Positions 49,200 to 57,561 of a stretch of DNA of 64,000 bases are shown here, one piece after another. Position 1 is the first letter of the stretch. Every line of letters begins with the position of its first letter. Source of the DNA: Ramlibacter algicola (GTDB lineage: Bacteria; Pseudomonadota; Gammaproteobacteria; Burkholderiales; Burkholderiaceae_C); NCBI RefSeq assembly GCF_016641735.1, contig NZ_JAEDAO010000001.1:2356001-2420000 (forward strand), written 5' to 3'. The position numbers and the translations under genes are program-made. The notes beneath the pieces are model-generated. The model was not told the origin of the DNA. It saw nothing but the letters and a program-made list of their open reading frames with translations, and did no database searches.

Positions 49200-49379
49200 A
49201 TGTCCGAAGACAAGGGCCGGTCCGCCGGCGAAGAGATCCAGGTCAGCCTGGACCACGAGTGGGAGAAGCGCAACTGGATGCAGTGGCTCGGCTGCACGGA
49301 GCAGGAGTTGCAGCACGCGGTCGAGTCGATCGGACCGGATCCCGACAACGTTCGCCGCTTCCTTCGCCAGGCCCGCTGA
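49200..49379 (+). CDS. DUF3606 small protein
   Basis: A 59-aa protein with the DUF3606 pattern: an acidic start, EIQVSLDHEWEKRNWMQWLG, then TEQELQHAVESIGPDPDNVR. Function is unknown; such proteins are common near stress genes in soil betaproteobacteria (from memory). AAGGAG lies 10 nt upstream. TTCCTAC, a variant of the shared motif, lies 104 nt upstream. The rest of the 231-bp divergent gap shows nothing else clear. Confidence 0.83.
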   Translation: MSEDKGRSAGEEIQVSLDHEWEKRNWMQWLGCTEQELQHAVESIGPDPDNVRRFLRQAR

Positions 49380-49488
49380 GCTCTACGTTGCGCGATACGG
49401 CGTGAACGGTGTCACACCGTTGCGAGCCTTCGCGAAATTTGCACGCTTGTTGCACATGGCTGCGCGGCCGCTGCCTAGCATGGCCTCC

Positions 49489-49767
49489 ATGCGCTACACC
49501 CGTGAAGAGTACGCGAACATGCAGGCGGTCCAGCGTCGCGTGGCCCGCGCCGAGGCGGATTACGCCCGCTTCCGGGCCGCCTACCTGGAGATCGCCCAGA
49601 ACGAGCCCGACCACGAGGTCGCGCTGGCGATGATCGGCGCCGACATGAACCGCGCGCACGCCTACCTGCAGGCCCTCATCGGCCTGCCGCCGACACCTTT
49701 CGAGAAGCAGCCCAGCGTCGTGGTGTTGCGCGAAGCTCGGCGGCTCGCGGAAGAGAAGAACCGCTAG
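49489..49767 (+). CDS. Small helical protein of unknown function
   Basis: A 92-aa soluble, mostly helical protein (MRYTREEYANMQAVQRRVAR...) likely to form a coiled coil. No family is recognised. In-frame ATGs at 49456 and 49480 are alternatives; MRYTREEY is preferred as the start of the charged helix. A TAGCAT -10-like box at 49476-49481 would then be untranslated leader. Confidence 0.68.
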   Translation: MRYTREEYANMQAVQRRVARAEADYARFRAAYLEIAQNEPDHEVALAMIGADMNRAHAYLQALIGLPPTPFEKQPSVVVLREARRLAEEKNR

Positions 49768-49822
49768 CGCTTGGCGGCCGCGAGGCGCGCACCCACCGCA
49801 ACCAGCCCGGCCGCGCCATTCC

Positions 49823-49828
49823 TAGAAT
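49823..49828 (+). promoter_or_regulatory. Candidate -10 (TAGAAT) of the DUF2868 gene
   Basis: TAGAAT lies 6 nt before the TTG start at 49835, implying a leaderless or near-leaderless message. The context CTAGAATGG resembles the second box of the shared element. Confidence 0.4.
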
Positions 49829-49834
49829 GGCCGC

Positions 49835-52084
49835 TTGCCCGCACCTGAACCTTTCCCCGACCGACTCCTCCTGCCCGAAGCCGAAGCGCGGCGGGTGCTC
49901 TTCGTCCAGGCGCTGGAAGGCGTCGATACGCAAGGCCGCCTGCTGGGCGGCGAGGAGCGCGAGCGCATCGAGCGCGAGGCGCTGGCGGCCAGCGGCGATC
50001 CGGCGCGGGGGCAGCGCGTCGACGTGCGCGCCTGGCTGCTCGCGCGGTCGGCCTCGATCGTCGAGCTGCTGCGGCATCGGCAACCACGCCTGGCCGCGCT
50101 CGCCGATCCACCCGCCTGGCACGCGTGGGCCGGCTGGCTGCTGCCGCTGCTGGCGCTGGTCGCGGGCGGGGTGATCGACCGGATCGACAACCCCAAGCAG
50201 GTCAACCTGCTGTCGCCGCCGCTGCTCGCCTTCCTGTTGTGGAACGTGGCGGTGTACGTCGCCATCGTCGTGTTCGCGGTGTGGCCGCGCAAGAGGAACG
50301 CCGCACCGCGCGCCTGGTCGGGCTGGTTCGATCGCCCCTGGGGCGGCGTGCGCGGCGACGTCGCGAAGGCATTCGGGGTCCGCTGGTGGCGCGTCGCCGG
50401 CGCGCTGGAAGGCCAGCGCTGGCGGCGCATCCTGCACACCGGCGCGGCCGCGTGGGGCCTCGGCGTCGCGATCTCGCTGGTGCTGGGCGGCCTCGTGCGC
50501 GAGTACCGCGTCGGCTGGGAGAGCACGCTGCTCGACCTGCCGCAGGTGCACGCGCTGCTCTCCGCGCTGTTCGCGCCGGTGGTGGCGCTGCTGCCGATCG
50601 AGCCCTTCTCGCAGGCCGAGCTCGCCCGCCTGCACTTCGGCAGCGGTGCCGACGTCGGCCGGCTGGAAGCGCGCCGCTGGGTCGGCCTCTATCTCGCGCT
50701 GATCGCCATCGTCGTTGTCCTGCCGCGCGCCTTGCTGGCCGCGTGGGCCGCGTGGCGCCAGCATCGCCTGTCGCGTGCGCTCGTGCTGGACCTGCGCGAT
50801 CCAGGCCTGGCGGCGGTGCTCTCTCGCGTGCATCCGGTGCGGTTGCGGGTGCTGCTCACGATCGCCGATGGCGTCGACTCGCAGCCCGCCTGGACCGTCC
50901 TGCGGCAGGCCGGCGACACCACCGCGCCGATGTCGGTCGAAGTGCCCTGGACGGTGCTGTCGACGCCACGCGGCGATGCCATGGTCGTCGTGCGCACGCC
51001 GTCGGTCGCAGGCACGCCCGAGACCGGCCGCTGGTGGCAGCGGTTCATGGGCGGGGGTGACGTGGCAGGACCCGATCCCCACGCGCCCGACGTCGTGATC
51101 GCTGTCGCCCCCGATGCGAGCGCGGCACCGGCGATCGATGCACCGCTGCTGGTGCTCGCGACGCGGCCGGGCCATGCAGCGGGCGCGCTGCCGGGAGGAC
51201 CCCGGCGCGCGCTGCTGCCGCTGGAGGCGCTGCCCACATGGCGCTCGGACGAGCGCCTGCGCGAAGTGTTGCAGCGGTTGTTGCCCGCGCACCAGCAGGC
51301 AGGCCTGGCCCGCCTGTGGGACCGGTGGCGCGAGCATGCGTTGCAACGGTTGTCGCGCTGCTGCGGGTTGCTGGCCGACGACCTGCTTGCGCACGCGCGC
51401 GATGCGCAGCCGCTGGACGTGCAGCCGCTGGGCGTGCGGCAGCTGGTCGTGGCCAGCGAGCGCGAGGCGGCGCAGGAATTGCGGCGGACCGCGATGCGCG
51501 AACTGGCGTTGCGCGTCCAGTCGCGCAGCGATGCGTGGATGGCGCGCATCGCGATGCTCCACGGCGTGAAGGCGCCAGTGGCGGCCGCGCCCGACGTGGC
51601 GCGCACCGACGGCTTCCAGGTGCGGCAGGCGGTGGACGCGCCGCAGGCCGGGCTCGCCGGCGTTGCGAGCGGCGCCGCCATGGGCGCGACGGTCGACCTG
51701 ATGACGGGGGGCCTGACGCTGGGCGCCGCGAGCGCGCTCGGCGCACTGGTTGGTGGTGGCGCCGCCCTGGTCGCAGCGGCGTGGAAGAACCGCGCGGGCG
51801 AGGCCGTCTCGCTCGTGCTGCTGGACGACGGGCAGTTGCTGGCGTTGACGCAGGCCGCTCTGGCCGGCTACGTGCACGTGGCGCACGCGGGGCGCGCGCC
51901 GTCACGCTCCGCGGACGACGTGCTGGTGGCCGTCAAGCTCGCCGTGGACGCGCGCGCAGCAGCGCTGCGCGACGCGTTCAGTGCCGCGCGAAGCGTGCAG
52001 GGGGATGTGGGCGACACCGCCGCGCGGCTCGCCCATGAACTGCAGGCGGCCGCGCTCGACGCGCTGGACCGCCTGCATGCTTGA
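49835..52084 (+). CDS. DUF2868 membrane protein with DUF3482-like C-terminus
   Basis: A 749-aa protein. The N-terminal 460 residues fit DUF2868: a cytoplasmic start, then membrane helices near 98-113, 130-148, 207-225, 240-255 and 290-308, then a soluble domain. The C-terminal part (about 470-749) is helical and contains a glycine-rich hydrophobic hairpin (about 608-655, with DLMTGGLTLGAASALGALVG) like the end of DUF3482 proteins. DUF3482 proteins normally carry a GTPase domain and are encoded next to DUF2868; no P-loop is seen here. Function is unknown. The TTG start gives the best N-terminus. Confidence 0.82.
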   Translation: MPAPEPFPDRLLLPEAEARRVLFVQALEGVDTQGRLLGGEERERIEREALAASGDPARGQRVDVRAWLLARSASIVELLRHRQPRLAALADPPAWHAWAGWLLPLLALVAGGVIDRIDNPKQVNLLSPPLLAFLLWNVAVYVAIVVFAVWPRKRNAAPRAWSGWFDRPWGGVRGDVAKAFGVRWWRVAGALEGQRWRRILHTGAAAWGLGVAISLVLGGLVREYRVGWESTLLDLPQVHALLSALFAPVVALLPIEPFSQAELARLHFGSGADVGRLEARRWVGLYLALIAIVVVLPRALLAAWAAWRQHRLSRALVLDLRDPGLAAVLSRVHPVRLRVLLTIADGVDSQPAWTVLRQAGDTTAPMSVEVPWTVLSTPRGDAMVVVRTPSVAGTPETGRWWQRFMGGGDVAGPDPHAPDVVIAVAPDASAAPAIDAPLLVLATRPGHAAGALPGGPRRALLPLEALPTWRSDERLREVLQRLLPAHQQAGLARLWDRWREHALQRLSRCCGLLADDLLAHARDAQPLDVQPLGVRQLVVASEREAAQELRRTAMRELALRVQSRSDAWMARIAMLHGVKAPVAAAPDVARTDGFQVRQAVDAPQAGLAGVASGAAMGATVDLMTGGLTLGAASALGALVGGGAALVAAAWKNRAGEAVSLVLLDDGQLLALTQAALAGYVHVAHAGRAPSRSADDVLVAVKLAVDARAAALRDAFSAARSVQGDVGDTAARLAHELQAAALDALDRLHA

Positions 52085-52090
52085 GCCCGC

Positions 52091-52276
52091 TCAGGGCTTG
52101 CGGACGATCTTGTCCGCAGCGTCCTTGACGTCGCCGACCTTCTTCTGCAGCTTGCCTTCCTGCTCCTCGGCATGGCCGCGCAGTTCCTGGTCCTTGTCAC
52201 CAGTGGCGCGGCCCACGTGCTGCTTCACCTCGCCGGTCGCTTGCTTCAGCTTGCCCTTGACCTGGTCCTTGTCCAT
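52091..52276 (-). CDS. CsbD-family stress protein
   Basis: A 61-aa hydrophilic protein with the CsbD pattern (MDKDQVKGKLKQATGEVKQH, then GDKDQELRGHAEEQEGK). CsbD proteins are general-stress proteins of unknown mechanism. AGGAG is 8 nt upstream of the ATG. GCCCTAC (52319-52313 on this strand), a variant of the shared motif, lies 36 nt before the start. Confidence 0.92.
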   Translation of the reverse strand: MDKDQVKGKLKQATGEVKQHVGRATGDKDQELRGHAEEQEGKLQKKVGDVKDAADKIVRKP

Positions 52277-52397
52277 GGAAATCACTCCTGTGTGGATGTC
52301 GATGGCGGCAGCGTAGGGCGGCCGCCACCGTAGCGCGGCAGGTGCAGGCCGACGCTGGACGTGGGGCAGGGGAGACACAGCGGTTTCGCGGCGCGCG

Positions 52398-54665
52398 CTA
52401 CCCGCGTGCGCCGTGCTGGACCTGCCACCAAGCCGGCAGCAAGGCGCGGACCTCGGGGCGGCCGAAGCGGTCGTCGATCAGCACCACGGTGCCCCGGTCC
52501 TCGCGAGTGCGGATCACGCGGCCCGCGGCCTGCACGACCTTGCGCAGGCCCGGGTACAGGTACGTGTAGTCCCAGCCGGCACCGAACGCGTCCTGCATGC
52601 GCCGGCGCATCTCCTCGTTCACCGCGTTCACCTGCGGCAGGCCCAGCGTCGCGATGAAAGCGCCGACGAGCCGGTCGCCCGGCAGGTCGATGCCTTCGCC
52701 GAAGCTGCCGCCCAGCACCGCGAATCCCAGCGTGCGGCCGCCCGGCACGAAGCTGTCGAGGAAGGCACGCCGCTGCGCCTCGGGCATGGAGGGTGACTGC
52801 TCGAGCACCGGCAACTGCGGATGCCGCTCGCGCACGAGGGCGGCGACGCGCTGCAGGTAGTCGAAACTGCTGAAGAACGCGAGCCAGTTGCCCGGCTGCG
52901 CGGCGTAGTGCTGCGCCACCAGGTCGGCGATCGGCACCAGCGATCGCTCGCGATCCGCCCAGCGTGTCGAGATGCTGCGCACCACCTGCACCTGCAGCTG
53001 CTCCGCGCGGAACGGGGACGCGACGTCGATCCACACCGTGTCGTCCGGCAGGCCGAGCGTGTCGCGGTAGAACCCGGACGGCGCCAGCGTCGCCGAGAAC
53101 AGCACCGTTGCATGCGCGGCCTCGAAGCGCGGACCCAGGAAAGGCGCGGGAATCAGGTTGCGGATGCAGGGCCGCGCCTGCGGTCCGCGCGGGCCTTCCT
53201 CCACCGTGACGTCGAAGATCGAATGCGGGCCGAAGGCTTCGGCGAGCCGCAGGATCGCCAGCACCTCGAAGTGGAACTGCTGCAGCGCACCGGGCGGTTC
53301 GTGCGGCGCTTCGTCGAAGTGGTCCGAGATCGCGGCCGACGCCTTCTGCAGCGCATGCATCCATTCGCCGGGCGTCTCGTCCAGCACCACATAGCGCTCG
53401 CCGGTCGCCGGCAGCAGGTCGGACCAGGCGCGCCGCAAGCGATCGAGCGCACGGCGCACGGGCGGCGAAGCCGTCGACCGGGCGGCCCGTAGCGCACCCA
53501 GCCCGAGCTCGGCCGAATACATCTGGCGTCCGCGCTCCAGCAGGTTGTGCGCCTCGTCGACCAGCAGCGCGACGCGCCAGCCTTCCTCGCGCGCCATCGC
53601 ATGCAGCATCGCGTTGGCGTCGAACACGTAGTTGTAGTCGCCGACCACCACGTCGGCCCAGCGCGCGAGTTCCTGCGACAGGTAGTAGGGGCACACCGAA
53701 GCCTGCAGCGCCACCTCGCGCAGCGATTCGCGGTCGAGGCGGGCATGCGCGATCGCCGCGGCGCGCGCCTGCGGCAGGCGGTCGTAGAAGCCCTTGGCGA
53801 GCGGGCACGACTCGCCGTGGCACGCCTTGTCCGGGTGCTCGCAGGCCTTGTCGCGCGCCGTGAGTTCCACCACGCGCAGCTGCGGCGCGGATGGCGCGGC
53901 GCCGATGGTGTGCAGGGCGTCGAGGGCGAGCTGCCGGCCCGGCGTCTTCGCCGCGAGGAAGAACACCTTGTCGATCTGCTGGCCCGGGCAGGCCTTCAGG
54001 ACGGGGAAGAGCGTGCCGACGGTCTTGCCGATGCCGGTCGGCGCCTGCGCCATCAGGCAGCGCCGCTGCACGGCGGCCTTGTACGCGGCTTCCGCCAGGT
54101 CACGCTGGCCCTCGCGGAATTCCGCATGCGGGAACGCCATCGCGCCCAGCGCCGCATCGCGGCCTGTCCGATGCGCCTCTTCCTGCATCGCCCAGGCGAG
54201 GAAGCGGCGGCACTGGTCCTCGAAGAACGCGCGCAGGTCGTCGCGCGTGTGCACGACCTCGAGCACCGTCTCCTTCTGCCGTGCGACGTCGAAGTAAACC
54301 AGCGCCACGACCACTTGCTGCAGCCCGCGCGCTTCGCACAGCAGGGCGCCATAGACCTTGGCCTGGGCCCAATGCAGGTGGCGGTGGTTGGCGGGCTGGC
54401 GCGCCAGGTCGCCGCGGAAGGTCTTGATCTCCTCCAGCCGATTGCGGCCGGGGTCGTAGCCATCGGCGCGGCCGCGCACGCGCAGGCCTTCGAACTCGCC
54501 GGTGAGGGCGATCTCGCGCTCGTAGCCCGGCGCGCGCGACGACGTCACCAGCGCGTGGCCGGCGATGCCTTCCTGGGCGGTGGGCGAGGGGGTGAACCGC
54601 AGGTCCAGGTCACCGGCCTTGGCGGTGAACTCGCACAGGGCGCGGACGGCCACGGTGAACTGCAT
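52398..54665 (-). CDS. RecB/Cas4-type nuclease fused to an XPD/DinG-like Fe-S helicase
   Basis: A 755-aa protein. Residues 1-110 show a PD-(D/E)XK nuclease signature: H37, D68 in GRADGYD, E79-I-K81, and the QxxxY motif Q101/Y105. A superfamily 2 helicase follows with Walker A APTGIGKT (208-215), four Fe-S cysteines (C275, C282, C287, C325), DEAH at 370-373, and the C-terminal QAAGRVIRTREDRG. It likely unwinds and cuts DNA during repair. The VRR-NUC nuclease often beside this family (from memory) is not adjacent. It is flanked by small unrelated genes. Confidence 0.9.
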   Translation of the reverse strand: MQFTVAVRALCEFTAKAGDLDLRFTPSPTAQEGIAGHALVTSSRAPGYEREIALTGEFEGLRVRGRADGYDPGRNRLEEIKTFRGDLARQPANHRHLHWAQAKVYGALLCEARGLQQVVVALVYFDVARQKETVLEVVHTRDDLRAFFEDQCRRFLAWAMQEEAHRTGRDAALGAMAFPHAEFREGQRDLAEAAYKAAVQRRCLMAQAPTGIGKTVGTLFPVLKACPGQQIDKVFFLAAKTPGRQLALDALHTIGAAPSAPQLRVVELTARDKACEHPDKACHGESCPLAKGFYDRLPQARAAAIAHARLDRESLREVALQASVCPYYLSQELARWADVVVGDYNYVFDANAMLHAMAREEGWRVALLVDEAHNLLERGRQMYSAELGLGALRAARSTASPPVRRALDRLRRAWSDLLPATGERYVVLDETPGEWMHALQKASAAISDHFDEAPHEPPGALQQFHFEVLAILRLAEAFGPHSIFDVTVEEGPRGPQARPCIRNLIPAPFLGPRFEAAHATVLFSATLAPSGFYRDTLGLPDDTVWIDVASPFRAEQLQVQVVRSISTRWADRERSLVPIADLVAQHYAAQPGNWLAFFSSFDYLQRVAALVRERHPQLPVLEQSPSMPEAQRRAFLDSFVPGGRTLGFAVLGGSFGEGIDLPGDRLVGAFIATLGLPQVNAVNEEMRRRMQDAFGAGWDYTYLYPGLRKVVQAAGRVIRTREDRGTVVLIDDRFGRPEVRALLPAWWQVQHGARG

Positions 54666-54707
54666 GGCCGCGATGGTAGCCGCGCGGCCATGCAGGCTCC
54701 CGGCGGG

Positions 54708-54950
54708 TCAGCCGCCCTCGACCTGGTGGTACACGCTGGTGATCGCGTACCCCTTCTCGCGGATCTGCTCCATGGCGTGGTCGATGCCCATCCCCTGCAG
54801 CGCGCGGTCGGCGGTATCGACGTCGTCACCCTGCTTGACCAGGCGCCAGTCGACGTTGTCGGCTTCCTGCGGGATCGGCTGGCCCGCGGGCACCAGCATG
54901 TACGAGAGCTTGTGCTCGGGTTCCGGGCGCTTGTACACGTCGAATTTCAT
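54708..54950 (-). CDS. Small DUF6139-like protein
   Basis: An 80-aa soluble protein (MKFDVYKRPEPEHKLSYMLV...) that resembles the DUF6139 family from memory; function unknown. GGAG lies 7 nt before this ATG. An in-frame ATG four codons earlier (54962) overlaps that site and is less likely. The basic 56-aa gene precedes it by 14 nt on the same strand, perhaps as an operon. Confidence 0.78.
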   Translation of the reverse strand: MKFDVYKRPEPEHKLSYMLVPAGQPIPQEADNVDWRLVKQGDDVDTADRALQGMGIDHAMEQIREKGYAITSVYHQVEGG

Positions 54951-54964
54951 CGCTTGCTCCATGT

Positions 54965-55135
54965 TCAACCGCCCTGGTGGGGCCGCTTGCCCGGGTTCTT
55001 CTTGTTGCGAGTGGCGGTGCCGCGCTCCAGGCTGACCTTCTGGCCGTTGGACTTGCGCGGGGGAGTGTAGGTCGGGCTCGCCTTCGGCGTGGGGGTGCGC
55101 TGGCGGTCGGCCTCGGTGACGATCTGCTTGCCCAT
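54965..55135 (-). CDS. Small basic protein of unknown function
   Basis: A 56-aa Lys/Arg/Pro/Thr-rich protein (MGKQIVTEADRQRTPTPKAS...), probably disordered. AAGGAG stands 9 nt before the ATG; an upstream ATG (55168) would add 11 residues. It may be co-transcribed with the following 80-aa gene. Confidence 0.68.
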   Translation of the reverse strand: MGKQIVTEADRQRTPTPKASPTYTPPRKSNGQKVSLERGTATRNKKNPGKRPHQGG

Positions 55136-55164
55136 GGGGGTGCGCTCCTTGTCGTTGTGTTGCC

Positions 55165-55201
55165 CCATTGCACCGCGCGTCGCGCGTGCCCGGCGTAGGC
55201 G
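55165..55201 (-). promoter_or_regulatory. Two-box element upstream of the 56-aa basic gene
   Basis: On the minus strand CGCCTAC (55201-55195), 21 nt, then GTGCAATGG (55173-55165). The first box ends 59 nt before the start codon at 55135. If translation began at 55168 this element would overlap it, favouring the shorter gene. Confidence 0.35.
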
Positions 55202-55240
55202 CTCTCGCGCAATGGCTGTCAGCGGCGCTTGCCAGTGCGG

Positions 55241-55678
55241 CTACGGGCACACGACGGCCAGGCCGCTGGGGACGCAGGCGGTGCCGGCCGGCGAGACGAC
55301 GTTCGGGCCGACGCGCGGCAGGTGCCGGCCACTGCTGTCCCAGCAGCCGCCGATGTCGCAGTGCGTGATGACCGCAGGCGGCGTGTACACGGGTGGCGGC
55401 GTCTCCGCCAGCTTGGGGCGTGGCCCGCTCTCGATCACGGGCGGCGGCACCACGATGGGTGCCTGCGCGGTGGGCGAGGGTCGGCGTGCGTCCCCACTGC
55501 CGCCGAGGCACGCCTGGGTCGCGGCCCGGCGCAACGCTTCGACGTCGGCACGGCCCTCGCTGCGCGCGGACTGCAACGCCTGCAGGCCGGCACCGCAGGC
55601 GTCCGATTTCAGCGGATCGCCCTGCGCGTGGAGGCTGCCCATGGAGAGCAGGCCCAGCAGCAGGAGGATGCGACGCAT
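55241..55678 (-). CDS. Secreted cysteine-containing protein of unknown function
   Basis: A 145-aa protein with a Sec signal (MRRILLLLGLLSMGSLHAQG). A cysteine pair (SDACGAGLQAL, TQACLGG), a proline-rich linker (about 70-100) and a C-terminal motif with three further cysteines (HCDIGGCWDSSGRHL and GTACVPSG) follow. The cysteines suggest disulfides in the periplasm or outside. No family name is recalled with certainty. Confidence 0.78.
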   Translation of the reverse strand: MRRILLLLGLLSMGSLHAQGDPLKSDACGAGLQALQSARSEGRADVEALRRAATQACLGGSGDARRPSPTAQAPIVVPPPVIESGPRPKLAETPPPVYTPPAVITHCDIGGCWDSSGRHLPRVGPNVVSPAGTACVPSGLAVVCP

Positions 55679-55783
55679 GCCGGTGAGAGCTCGGCCGCGC
55701 GGCGAAGTTCTGCCGCGATGTCCTACCGTGGGCTGCAAGAGCGCCTGACTGCGCCGGCGGAGCGGGCCGCCGAGACTGCAGCC

Positions 55784-56008
55784 ATGGCCGAACCCGACGA
55801 GACCTTCGAGCGCCTGCGCCGCGATGCGGACACGACCCGCTCCGTCCCCGCGAAGCCCGACCATGGCGAGAGCAGTGCGAGCACGATCATCGAAGCCCCG
55901 CTGAAGCGGCGCGACCCGCTCGATCCGCACGACTTTCCCGATGGCGGCGGCAGCGGCGGCGCCGAGGCGTTCCGCCGCGGGACGCGTCACCCCGCTCAGG
56001 GCGAATAG
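55784..56008 (+). CDS. Small acidic, probably disordered protein
   Basis: A 74-aa protein (MAEPDETFERLRRDADTTRS...) rich in Asp, Glu, Pro and Gly. Function unknown. The in-frame ATG at 55718 would place GTCCTAC (55720-55726) inside the gene; with the 55784 start it is 57 nt upstream. No matching second box is seen, and the ribosome site is weak. Its end overlaps the convergent 77-aa gene by 13 bp. Confidence 0.5.
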   Translation: MAEPDETFERLRRDADTTRSVPAKPDHGESSASTIIEAPLKRRDPLDPHDFPDGGGSGGAEAFRRGTRHPAQGE

Positions 56009-56229
56009 CGCTTGTCCTGGTCCTTCACGAACCCGGCCTGGTTCTCGTCCTGGCCGGGCCGCGCTTCGCCCTGGTCGTCGGCGCGCCCACGGCCGGGCAC
56101 CGGCTCGTTGGCCTCGGGCTCCATGCGCCCATCCGTGGTGTCGACCACGCCCTTGTTGCGCGCGGCCTCGCCGAGCACGTCGTCCTGTGCGGCCGGCGCG
56201 CCGCGGTCGTCCTTGTCGTTCGTCGCCAT
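55996..56229 (-). CDS. Small hydrophilic disordered protein
   Basis: A 77-aa protein (MATNDKDDRGAPAAQDDVLG...) with no hydrophobic core, rich in Asp, Glu, Gly, Gln and Pro, resembling hydrophilin-type proteins in composition. AGGAG is close to the ATG. It has one of the clearest two-box elements upstream. Function unknown. Confidence 0.72.
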   Translation of the reverse strand: MATNDKDDRGAPAAQDDVLGEAARNKGVVDTTDGRMEPEANEPVPGRGRADDQGEARPGQDENQAGFVKDQDKRYSP

Positions 56230-56251
56230 GGCATCTCCTGGAGGTTCCAGC

Positions 56252-56288
56252 CCACTCTAGGCGCGCCACCGCGCCGGCAGGGTAGGAC
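56252..56288 (-). promoter_or_regulatory. Two-box element upstream of the 77-aa gene
   Basis: On the minus strand GTCCTAC (56288-56282), 21 nt, then CTAGAGTGG (56260-56252). The first box ends 52 nt before the start. CTAGAGTGG recurs exactly in front of the 95-aa gene at 60.2 kb. Confidence 0.5.
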
Positions 56289-56324
56289 CGCGCCCGCGAT
56301 GCGCGGCGGTCGGCGCGGTCCTAC
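56282..56324. promoter_or_regulatory. 13-bp inverted repeat in the divergent promoter before exonuclease III
   Basis: GTAGGACCGCGCC (56282-56294) and GGCGCGGTCCTAC (56312-56324) are perfect inverted arms 17 nt apart. Each outer end carries the GTCCTAC motif pointing to one of the two divergent genes. Confidence 0.6.
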
Positions 56325-56361
56325 GGATGCGCATCGTGCGCGGCGGGATCATCGGTGCCGG

Positions 56362-57183
56362 ATGCGGATCGCCACCTTCAACGTCAACGGCATCAAGACG
56401 CGCCTGCCCAACCTGCTCGAGTGGCTCGAGCGCGAGCAGCCCGACGTCGCCTGCCTGCAGGAGCTGAAGGCGCTGGATACCGCTTTCCCGAAGGCCGAGC
56501 TGCTCGAGGCCGGCTACCACGCGCTGTGGAAGGGCCAGCGGTCGTGGAATGGCGTCGCGATCCTGTCGCGCTCGCCGGCGATCGAGGTCCGGCGCGAGTT
56601 GCCTGGCGACCCGGGCGACGACCACAGCCGCTACCTCGAAGCCGCGGTCGACGGCGTGCTCATCGCCTGCCTGTACTTGCCCAACGGCAACCCGCAGCCC
56701 GGCCCCAAGTTCGACTACAAGCTCGCGTGGTTCGAACGGCTCATCCAGCACGCCGAAAGCCTCGTCAACGGCGAGCATCCGGTCGTGCTGGCGGGCGACT
56801 TCAACGTCGTGCCGACCGACTTCGACATCTACAACCCGCGCTCGTGGAAGAAGGACGCGTTGCTGCAGCCGGAGAGCCGCGAGTGCTACGAACGGCTGCT
56901 CGCGCAGGGCTGGACCGACTCGCTCCGCCACCTGTTTCCCGACGAGCCCGTCTTCACGTTCTGGGACTATTTCCGCCAGCATTGGGAACGCAATGCCGGC
57001 CTGCGAATCGATCACCTGTTGCTGCATCCGTCGCTCGCGCCGCGCCTGAAGGCCGCCGGCGTGGACACCTGGGTGCGGGGGCAGCCGCATGCGAGCGACC
57101 ACGCGCCCACGTGGATCGAGCTCGCGGACGCGCCGGCGGCGAAGGCTGCCGCGCGCAAGACGACAAGGAGAAAGAAGCCATGA
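56362..57183 (+). CDS. xth: Exodeoxyribonuclease III / AP endonuclease
   Basis: A 273-aa EEP-family enzyme. The metal and catalytic motifs are present: FNVNGIKTRLPNL, CLQELKALD with the key Glu, GDFNVVPTDFDIYN, RIDHLL and ASDHAPTW. It cuts at abasic sites and degrades 3' ends in base-excision repair. The C-terminus adds an Ala/Lys/Arg tail. The ATG at 56362 starts the conserved MRIATFNVNG. The stop overlaps the next gene. Confidence 0.95.
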   Translation: MRIATFNVNGIKTRLPNLLEWLEREQPDVACLQELKALDTAFPKAELLEAGYHALWKGQRSWNGVAILSRSPAIEVRRELPGDPGDDHSRYLEAAVDGVLIACLYLPNGNPQPGPKFDYKLAWFERLIQHAESLVNGEHPVVLAGDFNVVPTDFDIYNPRSWKKDALLQPESRECYERLLAQGWTDSLRHLFPDEPVFTFWDYFRQHWERNAGLRIDHLLLHPSLAPRLKAAGVDTWVRGQPHASDHAPTWIELADAPAAKAAARKTTRRKKP

Positions 57184-57554
57184 GCACCGTGCTTGCCGCC
57201 TTCGACAAACGCTTCGCCGCCGACCAGGCGCTCGAGCACATCGCCGGGACCGGCGTGCCCCGTGCCGACCTGCACGTCGAACACGACCTGGAGCGCCTCA
57301 AGCGGGTGAGCACGAGCCGCAAGCTGGGCAACGACTCGGTGCTCGGCTCCGCCGGCCGCATGTTCGCGGACCTGGTGCAGACCAACGTCGATTACCACCA
57401 CGTCGACCTCGTCACCGAAGCCCTCGAGCGCGGCGCCAGCGTGCTCGTCGTGCGGCTCGCCGACGCCACCCAAACCGATCGCGTGGTCGGGCTGGTGAAG
57501 AAACTCGGCGCGTACGACGTGGTCACGCGTGCAGCTGCGGACATGCCGAACTGA
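57180..57554 (+). CDS. Small soluble protein co-transcribed with exonuclease III
   Basis: A 124-aa protein (MSTVLAAFDKRFAADQALEH...) with alternating helices and strands that could form a ferredoxin-like or general-stress (YflT-like) fold; this is a guess. AAGGAG precedes the ATG, which overlaps the exonuclease stop, so the two are coupled. A role in stress or DNA repair is only suggested by context. Confidence 0.78.
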   Translation: MSTVLAAFDKRFAADQALEHIAGTGVPRADLHVEHDLERLKRVSTSRKLGNDSVLGSAGRMFADLVQTNVDYHHVDLVTEALERGASVLVVRLADATQTDRVVGLVKKLGAYDVVTRAAADMPN

Positions 57555-57561
57555 TGCTTTT

